From Saksenaea vasiformis B4078 (taxonomy: Eukaryota; Mucoromycota; Mucoromycetes; Mucorales; Saksenaeaceae): 15,326 nt of DNA. The stretch spans positions 1-15,326 of the forward strand of contig JNDT01001276.1 in assembly GCA_000697055.1 (NCBI GenBank), written 5' to 3'. Of the stretch, positions 8,328 through 15,326 are shown piece after piece. Positions within the stretch are counted from its first letter, which is position 1, and the number at the start of each line of letters is the position of its first letter. The translations under genes and the position numbers were made by a program. Below the pieces are notes generated by a model, which saw only the letters and a list, made by a program, of their open reading frames with translations, searched no databases and was not told the DNA's origin.

Positions 8328-9981
8328 ATGTCGTTACTTGGGTCTGTCCAGAACAACGATTCATCAGAAGCTGAAGTTCGTGGATTAAAACCCTAAGGGA
8401 ATACACTGAGGAGTGACCAACTAAGTTACTTAAGGAGCGAGCACTCGTTAGAAGACTCGATATGAAGATTATGCCATTTTTGTGTAGTATAAGTTTTATG
8501 CAGGTATAAGCCTTGGAGTTCCAAGAAATTTTGATGATTAGGCATATTAAACTTATCTATGCTAGGTTCTCGACAAAGTCATACTTGCTCTTGCTGATAT
8601 TCTTAATCTCGGAGAAGACTTGAATGTCTCACGTACACAATACAACATTTTAATATCTGTCTTCTATCTAGGATACTTCGTTTACCAGGTATCGTAGACA
8701 TTACAAATATAAGTCCTACTCTACATATATGCCATAGTATCCAAACAACTACCTCCTACAACGCTTTCCTGTGGGGAAATACTTAAGCGCTATGGTTTTC
8801 CTGTGGGGCGCGGTACTATTTGCAGGTGGTTTTGCAACCAGCTTTACTCAATTAGCAGCAATGAGGTGTCTGCTCGGGTTGTTCGAGAGTAGTACATATC
8901 CTTCTCTGACTATTCTGGTGTCTACCTTCTATCGTCGTAGGGAGCAATCTGCTCGGCTCGCCGGTTTTTGGCTTTGCACAGGACTTTCATACCTTTTTGG
9001 CACACCTATTATGTTTGGAATCCTTCATATGAACGTCTTTGGTATAGCACGATGGCGATGGTAATGCAAACTAGTACCTTGTCAATATTAATTCGGATAG
9101 GTGTCTTGTTATATTTGGTGGCATCACGTGTGTTGTTGGTGTTGTTACATTTTTTCTTTTGATTGACGATCCTCATTCGAGAGCATGGAACTTTAATGCG
9201 GAAAAGCAGATTCTAGTAGAGGAGCGCACATGTGATAACGCAGTCGTACGAACAACAGTCATTAAGGGAGAGCATATAGTTGAGGCGCTAAAAGAGACGC
9301 GGTTATGGACTATTTCTATTGCTACGCTTCTATTTAGTGTGGGAAACAGTAGTATAGTCCTTCATTCGTTAAAGCTGAAAGAAGACTATGGATTCACTGT
9401 AGGCGTAATCGTCACGTAAACTTCATCTAAGTCTCTATTAGGAAGCACAAACGATTCAAGTAATTCCATTTAGCGGGGTGGCAGATATTATCGTGATTCT
9501 GTTAGGCGTTTATCTTACTCGTCGATTCGGACAAGCACTGTACATGGCATGCGTATGGGCGTTTATAAATGCACTTGGAATGTTATTGATGATAGTCATT
9601 CCTATGCTCAAGCTAAGGCTCCTCGGTCTGGTTAACATAAACACCATCATGGTTTCCTACGTACTCACTCTCACATCGATATCGAACAACGTATCAGGAT
9701 ATACCAAGAAGATATTTTATAACGGCACGTGGACAACATTTTACACCATTGGAGGTGGCATTGGACCTTTCGTCATGTTGGAAACGTTTGCGCCCCGTTA
9801 TGAAAATAGCCTGTTGGTATATATTGGCGCAAATATGGTGGGCATTGTTCTGCTACTGGTGGCCCGATGGAATATGGCGCGCGTAAATCAGCAGCGTTTA
9901 GCACATCCATCTAGCATACTTGTAAATGTTGAAGATGATCTTACTGATGTACAAAATCCAAATTTTATTTATCGTCTTTAA
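8328..9981 (+). CDS. T3: MFS transporter, allantoate/nicotinate permease-like, with an extra 5' intron
   Basis: Exons are 8328-8375, 8435-8503, 8566-8688, 8738-9060, 9101-9398 and 9442-9981, giving 466 residues. The introns are 59, 62, 49, 40 and 43 nt. Without the first intron (8376-8434; donor GTTCGT, acceptor CTTAAG) exon 1 contains both a one-base frame change and an in-frame TGA. With it, the frame is clean from ATG to stop, and the two flanking pieces (48 and 69 nt) match T4 exactly in length. Family marks are VLDK at helix 1, YPNNYLLQRFPVGKY, GLFESSTYP, YRRREQSAR, SNNVSGYTKK and a tail ending DVQNPNFIYRL. Helix 7 reads LLFSVGNSSIVLH and helix 8 begins with GVADIIVILL. The start follows a T/C-rich tract at 8284-8310. 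If the first intron is not spliced, translation could only begin inside, for example at ATG 8462, and lose the N-terminal cytosolic tail. Confidence 0.82.
8376..8434 (+). other. Extra first intron of T3, apparently former coding sequence
   Basis: A 59-nt GT-AG interval whose 3' part aligns codon for codon with T1 exon 1. T1 reads EYSEDQQAKLSE; the same frame here reads EYTEE, stop, PTKLLK. The donor GTTCGT is weak compared with GTA or GTG at the other introns. Removing it restores the frame. Confidence 0.6.
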
Positions 9982-10698
9982 AGAAGCGTCAGCGCAAATG
10001 CATGCTTCCTTTTCATGCAACATGGACCAAGATCATTTTTGATTGAAGCAGTTTAATTGAAAGAGCAACTGCAGCATTTTGATTGCTGATGGACATGACA
10101 ATATTCAGTACTAGATGCTCTCTCCTATACCACACTTTGTTCAGATCTTCATATGTGCAGCCATAGCAAAGGAAGAGAGATTTTAGAGGCTTGGGCACAT
10201 GGAATTAGAATCGGAAACAGAAAGAAAAGATGCCAGAGAACTCCAAAGGTATTGTACAGGTGCACTGTGCCTAGACAACAAGGTGATCTAGACTTACTGA
10301 TCCATTAACTGCGTTAAGCTCATCTAGAATTAAGTACCTCATTGAATATGATCAACTACAATGAAAACCATAGCTTACGAGAAGAAATTGAGATATATCG
10401 TCTCTCATCTAGATAGGATACGTAACAATGTATCCTAATATCAGTTAAGCTACAGCGCCAAAGATGTGCGCGCCACCATGATTACTGTAAATGCCAGGGA
10501 CTTCACCCTGATTTTCAGTCGGACAACCGAGTCTCACGAAAATAGCTACTATTAGTCTCGTACAATAACACCATCTCATGTAGGAATTGCAGAAAGCAAC
10601 TTATTTCATCATGCCTTACCTTAGATTATTTTCAAGGTTATGTCATGATATATGACAATAGGAAGAATAGTACGTGGCTATTAAACTGGCATGACAGC
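9982..10698. other. Intergenic region T3-T4: no gene supported
   Basis: AT-rich DNA with a 61-codon minus-strand frame (10013-10198) lacking any recognisable motif. No RNA gene or mobile element is visible. Confidence 0.45.
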
Positions 10699-10726
10699 AT
10701 ACTGCGCAATCCCGAAGCCGAGAATC
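10699..10726 (+). promoter_or_regulatory. T4 copy of the shared upstream element
   Basis: This copy contains both halves: ATACTGCGCAAT, similar to T1 and T2, and CCCGAAGCCGAGA, similar to T3. It is the best reference for the motif. It contains TGCGCA, a palindrome, and CCG-N3-CCG. It ends 146 bp before the T4 ATG. Confidence 0.6.
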
Positions 10727-10872
10727 ATAAGGAAATGCGCAGCCACGTTACATTGTGTTATCCATGCGTAGTCATCGGTGTGAGTATTAAGCCATAATAC
10801 TGCACGCTAATACGAGAGATTCCTTTTTTCCATCTTCCCTTTTCCCCAGAACCCCGTCTACCAAAGACCCCA

Positions 10873-12530
10873 ATGCCCTTACGTGGCTTTCTCGACCATA
10901 CCGATGCTTTAGAAACCGAAGTTTGTGGACCGCAATTTTGAAAAATGCAATAAGGAACGCAAACTAAATAATTCGAGGAGCGCGCACTTGTTAGAAAACT
11001 TGATATGAGCATTATGCCATTTACATTTTTTATAAGTCTTATGCAGGTGAGGAGTTTTGGGTGAAAGGGAGAATTTAGCAATTGGATAAATGAAAATTGT
11101 CTATGATAGACTATTGACAAAGCGGTAATCAACCTTGCTGATATCCTTGATCTCGAGAAAGACCTGGAGATCTCTCATAGACAGTACGACCTCCTCTTAT
11201 CTTTGTTTTATGTAGGGTATTTTCTTTATCAGGTAATGTGGTCACCAGGAATGTTATTAACTGACGCTATCACTATAGTACCCAAACAATTGCCTCCTAC
11301 AACATCTACCCGTGGGGAAGTATCTCAGTACCATGGTGTTTCTCTGGGGTGCAGTGCTATTTGCTTGCGGATTTGTAAATAGCTTTGCTCAATTGGCAGC
11401 ACTGAGGTGTCTGCTTGGACTCTTTGAGAGTAGTACGTATCCTTCTCTCGCTATCCTAGTCTCCACCTTTTATCGTAGGAAAGAGCAATCTGTTCGAATT
11501 GCCAGTTTCTGGCTTTCTACAGGAGTGGCTTGGATATTGGCTTCGCCACTATCCATTAGTCTTACGCATATGAACGACTTTGGAATAGCACGATGGCGAT
11601 GGTATCTAGGTCCCCTCGAGACTTTCGTTCATTTGATTTAACTAGGTGTTTCTTTATTTTTGGTGCTATTACCTCCGTGGTCGGTATTGTTGCCTTCTTT
11701 TGCTTGATTGATGACCCCCGATCAAGATGCTGGAATTTCAATGCAGAGAAGCAGATTCTAGTGGAGGAGCGCACTCGTGACAACGCTGTTATACGAACAA
11801 CCGTCATCAAACGGGAGCATATTACGGAAGCTCTGAAAGAAACTCGTTTGTGGACCTTTTCCATCGCCACACTCTTGTTTGCCATGAGTGATAGTAGCTT
11901 AATTCTTAACGGTTTTCAACTGACGAGCTCATATGGATATCCAGTAAGCTTAATTAGTTATTTGGACGCAAGAAGTGACTCTTTGGCTAGGAAGATGTGG
12001 TAGTCAAGTTGGTTCCTGCTGGTGGTGCGGCCAACTTCGCTTCGAATCTGCTGGGTGTTTGCTTCCATTACAAACTCGACGAAACGTTGTATATAGCGTC
12101 CGCATGGGCGTCCATAAGGTCTATCGGGATGTTATTAATGATAGTCATCCCTATACATAAGCTAAAGTACATTGGTCTACTGATGGTACAGGCTCCCGAG
12201 CTATGCTATGTACTTACGCTCACGTCAATATCGAATAACGTATCAGGTTACACAAAGAAGGTCTTCTACAATGGCACATGGGCAGTATTTTACACAATCG
12301 GGAACATCGTCGGTCCTTTCCTTCTACTGGAAACGTTTGCGCCATTTTACAAGGAAGCCTGTTGGATATACATCTCTGCAAATTCATTGGGCATTATTCT
12401 CCTATTAACGGCTCGAAGAAAGATGATGCTAGCAAACAATCAACGCTTGACACAGCTGTGTGACACAGTTACAGATGTTGAAGATGATTTGACAGATGTG
12501 CAAGACCCAAATTTCATTTATCGTCTCTGA
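10873..12530 (+). CDS. T4: MFS transporter, allantoate/nicotinate permease-like, with an extra 5' intron
   Basis: Exons are 10873-10920, 10978-11046, 11110-11232, 11279-11601, 11646-11943 and 11991-12530, giving 466 residues. The introns are 57, 63, 46, 44 and 47 nt. The first intron (donor GTTTGT, acceptor TTCGAG) removes three in-frame stops (TGA, TAA, TAA) without changing frame, at the same position as in T3. Family marks are TIDK, YPNNCLLQHLPVGKY, GLFESSTYP, YRRKEQSVR, SNNVSGYTKK and a tail ending DVQDPNFIYRL. The region of helix 5 (STGVAWILASPLSISLTHM) and of helices 7-8 (AMSDSS, then GGAANFASNLL) differs from T2 and T3, where the frame of the protein is otherwise close. The ATG follows a strongly T/C-rich tract at 10818-10850. 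Expected role is uptake of a small anionic or nitrogen-containing solute; the substrate is unknown. Confidence 0.82.
10921..10977 (+). other. Extra first intron of T4
   Basis: A 57-nt GT-AG interval between GAA and GAG codons, containing TGA, TAA and TAA in the reading frame and an ACTAAAT branch-like motif 9 nt before the acceptor AG. It is colinear with the extra T3 intron (GAA then GTTCGTGGA there, GAA then GTTTGTGGA here). Confidence 0.6.
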
Positions 12531-13252
12531 GAGATTGGTTTATGATAATCTTGTTTCGTGATGTAATTCCTCGAGCATTAAAGCACTTAAAATTGTAGCT
12601 GCATCTATTGATATCTCATTGGTTCCAATGCACTTGTTGTTATAAGAAATTTACTATGTTTTGAAGATGTATTTTCGCCGTTTAAGTGTTACTTTGCGTT
12701 GATACCAAACCAACCCGGCGGAGGGTATTCCTGAGCTTTTGCGGTAGAGAAGCAGATATTTTACATCGAATCAAAGGTATATTGCGCTGATCCATTGTAA
12801 TAGGTTCCCCAATGCACCAATCGGACCGCATAAGGTGGCAATATTTAAAGGGACGCATGGATCCCTCTTTTTCTTCGGCTCTGTTTTCTTTATCACACCC
12901 CCGGTACATACTGGGATTGACTACACACGCAGGATTACATGTCCTTTTGGCTATTGTTTAGACTTGCAGTCGTAAAACGATAAACCCAGGTTCATGCCGT
13001 GTCCAACCCGATCTCGCTGCACTCACCGTTCAAATTGCGGGGCAGGCCCCTTCTAGCGGACAGGGGTGTACTTCGGAGGCAAGTTAATTGGTATCATGGG
13101 TCTTCCCATTATTAACCATGAACAAATTTTTGGTGCTGCTCAAATAAATTTTGCATCCATCAGGAATGCAAATTGACGCAAGTCGAGTATAACGGTGTCG
13201 TCAATTCCTATAGCAATGGCTACATATATAATTTTTTCTTTATTTTCTTTTT
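12531..13252. other. Downstream non-coding region after T4
   Basis: Probable 3' flank of T4. A 75-codon minus-strand frame (12682-12909) has no recognisable motif. A GGGGCAGGCCCC inverted repeat (about 13038-13049) sits in a short GC-rich patch. No tRNA fold was found around the GTTCAAAT at 13028. Confidence 0.45.
13171..13206. repeat. Small inverted repeat AATTGACG / CGTCAATT
   Basis: AATTGACG at 13171-13178 is the exact reverse complement of CGTCAATT at 13199-13206, separated by 20 nt. It could form a short stem or be a paired regulator site. An 8-bp match may also be chance. Confidence 0.35.
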
Positions 13253-13438
13253 ATGTTTTCTTATTTTATTCCTGGCTGGCGTTTCTCTTCTTATGAGGAA
13301 GAAGCAGGAACAATGACTTCACCTAGTTCTGCAAGTCTTACAGATAAATTATTAATAATTGCATTGATGCATTGGTCCATTGAGAGAGATCGTACTTCAG
13401 AATTTTCATTTATCAGTGACAATGGGCTTGACAAGTAA
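13253..13438 (+). CDS. Small ORF next to the recombinase remnant, unrecognised, possibly a truncated gene
   Basis: A 61-codon frame follows a T-rich tract (13228-13260). An internal ATG at 13313 gives a 41-residue product starting MTSPSSASLTDKLL and including ALMHWSIERDRTSEFSFIS. The composition is more protein-like than neighbouring frames. Its stop lies about 70 bp from the edge of the recombinase remnant, so it could be the 5' end of a gene disrupted by that insertion. No family was recognised and no downstream exon was found. Confidence 0.25.
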   Translation: MFSYFIPGWRFSSYEEEAGTMTSPSSASLTDKLLIIALMHWSIERDRTSEFSFISDNGLDK

Positions 13439-13508
13439 CTTTCAGTCATAGTAACAATAGAGTATTCGCTTGAAAAAATGTTGTATCCAACTTCAAGTAA
13501 GGGTGATG

Positions 13509-14690
13509 CTAAGTAAGCGAGGGTCTGACAAGCATGTCAACAGACAATTTCTCTGGACATCGGCCTAGTTCGAGGAGCTCTATCGCTGGGGCTACCATAC
13601 CCATGATTCCGACACAATAAAGCGGTTGATCTCTCCAACGAGTACTTTTCACCGGTGGAAAGCCTGACGGGCCTTGCTGATCTGGCCCACTTGGCCTTGA
13701 GTTTTTCCAATGATGGCTGCCCTCTCGGGGATCTACTGAAATCACTCGGAATGCCACAGTACGGTTGTACAACGAGCTGACATTCCTTTGTATGGCGGCA
13801 AAGGACATATCTATGTGCTTGCGCAAGGAGGTGAACTGGACCTGGCTTTTCTGCTGGACATCGTCCAGGCGACGGCCGACGTCGGGAATCACAGTCTGCA
13901 GACAGAGGTCGATTGGAGGTCGCCTGCATTGAACGCTCTCGCAGAGAGCATGAGCAAAGCCCAGGAACGCTGGCTTCCTGAAGATGTCGTGGTTGAAAAT
14001 GGGATGGTCCAGGGCCAGGCGGCGAAGAATCGCGGCATCTTGGAGGCTCACCGTCCGCATCCCCTTGAGCAACTGGAGAAAGCCTTGGGCACAGATGGTA
14101 GTTCCGCCTCACGACCAGCTTCCACCTTCCGTAACCAATGGCCAACCTCCGGGAACTTGTACGCCTTCAACTCCTCTGGCGACTCGATGGATGCGTGAGC
14201 AATCCAGCACTGATCACGAGCAGCTGGAAAGCCTGCCGTGGTGGGAATGGCGCCTCTTGAAGGGCCATCAGGTAACGGGTTTCTATGACCTTATTGCTCC
14301 AGCGTCCATGCCGGCGCATATCCACGATCTCAGCACCATTCTCCTCGGCGTACCGCGCACCTGATCCGTGACCTGAGTGGGTTTTCTTTTTGCTGCGAAC
14401 GTGGCATGCGCTGAACGCACGGTCGATGGCGGCCAGATGAGTGTTGGATGTGATCTCCTTGGTGGCGAACCGTCTCCGGGCCAACTTGAGGTCGAACTAA
14501 TCCCGATTCTGCCGGAAAGAGGAGAACAGTTCTCGCAACACATGCCACCAGTGGAACAGGTACAGTGCCACTGCGCCAAAGGCACAGATCTGCACGTCAT
14601 GGTGTCTGATGCAAGCAGCATAGTCATCTCGGCCAGAATGAATCTTTTTCCTCCAGAGAGAAGGGTCACCAGACTTATTTGCACTATAAC
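13509..14690 (-). pseudogene. Decayed Crypton/Ndc10-type tyrosine recombinase
   Basis: Remnant of a fungal DNA transposon enzyme that would cut and rejoin DNA through a catalytic tyrosine. The minus strand from about 14684 reads LVTLLSGGK. It then shifts frame at an A run near 14650 into GRDDYAACIRHHDVQICAFG and ALYLFHWWHVLRELF. TAG at 14499-14497 replaces the expected TGG before FDLKLAR. Next come THLAAIDRAF, KKTHSGHGSGARYAEENGAE and MRRHGRWSNKVIETRYL, the Ndc10/Crypton-like H-R box and the candidate nucleophile Tyr. A shift near 14224 enters SIESPEELKAYKFPEVGHWL, and another near 14085 enters GFLQLLKGMRTVSLQDAAIL and LDHPIFNHDIF, ending at 13509. One stop and three frameshifts mean it cannot make a full enzyme. 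The block is GC-rich compared with its flanks, as expected for an insertion. Family assignment is from remembered Ndc10 domain II patterns. Confidence 0.78.
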
Positions 14691-14916
14691 GTAATCCTCA
14701 ATGACATTTCTAAGAGCAAAAACGCGGAAGTCCAGAAGAGGATTTCGCTTGCAACGAGAACGTTTAAGGTGAAGTAGGATGATTCGTCAAATATATGCCC
14801 AAGGGAGCTTATTTAGGCCGGCATCGGTAAACAGACAATGCGACTTTGGCAAAGAGTATAAGCAGTACCCATGTTTCAGTTACTCAGCAGGCCATCCACA
14901 TCCTTATCACTACGGG
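14691..14916. other. Probable 5' part of the recombinase element, too decayed to define
   Basis: Minus-strand frames continue for short distances upstream of 14690 (for example LDFRVFALRNVIEDY) but are broken by stops. This may be the N-terminal coding or leader part of the element. The element's end was not located. Confidence 0.3.
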
Positions 14917-15105
14917 AAAAATAATCATGGAATTCCATGACGGGTCATGGAGCAATCCTCGAAAATAATCATGGAAATAATCACGGAAATGCACTTTTCC
15001 GTGATTATTCCATGATAGTGATTCCAATATAAGTCCATGATATTACATGGAATTCTATGATAGCTAAAGAACTGTTCCTAGGATTATCATGTAATTCCAC
15101 GATAG
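14917..15105. repeat. Cluster of palindromes and a long hairpin built on ATCATGGAAT
   Basis: TCATGGAATTCCATGA at 14925-14940 is a perfect 16-bp palindrome. Arms at 14968-14989 and 14996-15016 are reverse complements over 21 bp with one bulged A, with a 6-nt loop, and include AATAATCACGGAAA. TCCATG (15034-15039) pairs with CATGGA (15046-15051). Further diverged units are at 15046-15059 and 15087-15104. The cluster could be a MITE-like element, a terminal structure of a transposon, or an extruded-cruciform repeat. It has no coding frame. Confidence 0.7.
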
Positions 15106-15139
15106 TATTTGTAGCTTTTATTGGCCAATTATTGAAACA

Positions 15140-15326
15140 TTATATGTATTTTCTATCGCCGAGGGTGGACTGGTTGTAGTTGCTAGAAACCATGCCTGGC
15201 CAAATGCAATAACTTTTGCCGTTGAAACGAAGAGGATCTTCACGTACACTACCAGCAAAGTCATCAATGTTTGTGCAATCTACAACAAACAGCTGATCGC
15301 CAGACTTTGCATAGTAGTATATGCTC
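15140..15326 (-). CDS. C-terminal end of an unrecognised gene, cut by the window edge
   Basis: The minus strand is open from the window edge to TAA at 15142-15140, 61 codons, reading YYYAKSGDQLFVVDCTNIDD, then SVREDPLRFNGKSYCIWPGM, and ending STLGDRKYI. The frame contains many hydrophilic and aromatic residues and looks like genuine protein. It could be the last exon of a cellular gene or part of a mobile element. I do not recognise the family. No intron is evident within the visible part. Confidence 0.55.
   Translation of the reverse strand, partial: SIYYYAKSGDQLFVVDCTNIDDFAGSVREDPLRFNGKSYCIWPGMVSSNYNQSTLGDRKYI

Noticed and set aside
8376..10977. Alternative genetic code (stops read as amino acids) to explain in-frame stops in T2, T3 and T4
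   Set aside because: Both TGA and TAA are involved, T1 has none, the stops in T3 and T4 fall only inside the proposed introns, and one T3 lesion is a frameshift that a code change cannot fix.
12682..12909. Minus-strand 75-codon frame as a gene
   Set aside because: No motif, no supporting signals and charged low-information composition.
13788..14694. Plus-strand frames of 105-136 codons
   Set aside because: They lie opposite the recombinase remnant, whose minus-strand frames carry recognisable Ndc10/Crypton motifs.

Overview
The window looks like chromosomal DNA of a fungus. The main genes are split by short (40-66 nt) GT-AG introns. Starts follow pyrimidine-rich tracts, and the commonest protein family (allantoate/nicotinate-permease-type MFS transporters) and the Crypton-like recombinase are both typical of fungi. 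Overall composition is AT-rich by eye, with one GC-rich island over the mobile element. The lineage cannot be fixed from this sequence alone.

Layout. 1-1735: flanking DNA with a promoter-like start, a composite TGACGTCA/CACGTG site, a possible broken minus-strand gene (262-734), a purine-rich tract and a tandem repeat built on AAACCCGAGTTGCT. 1736-12530: four tandem, same-strand paralogous transporter genes (T1 1736-3422, T2 5734-7396, T3 8328-9981, T4 10873-12530), separated by about 0.9-2.3 kb. Four intron positions are shared by all copies. The exons between them are identical in length in every copy (123, 323, 298 and 540 nt), so the array arose by duplication of an already intron-containing gene. 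Only exon 1 varies.

T1 is uninterrupted. T2 carries one in-frame TAA (6797-6799) in an otherwise intact frame. T3 and T4 appear to be broken in exon 1, but removing an extra 59-nt or 57-nt GT-AG intron at the same position restores both frames exactly and gives two 466-residue proteins. Each copy has a related element of about 25-30 bp (TGCGCAA..CCGAAGCCGAG type) 115-146 bp before its ATG, suggesting common regulation.

Between T1 and T2 a small two-exon minus-strand gene is possible (4790-5114), with 15-bp direct repeats inside it and just beyond its 3' end. 12531-13508 is mostly non-coding. 13509-14690 (minus) is a decayed Crypton/Ndc10-type tyrosine recombinase with a nonsense codon and three frameshifts. 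14917-15105 is a cluster of palindromes and a long hairpin. 15140-15326 (minus) is the end of an unrecognised gene that leaves the window.

The transporters are the only functional theme visible: four diverging copies of one plasma-membrane solute carrier that probably share an ancestral promoter. Divergence is visible in predicted helices 5, 7 and 8, which could mean different substrates. No complete new defence or biosynthetic system is visible.
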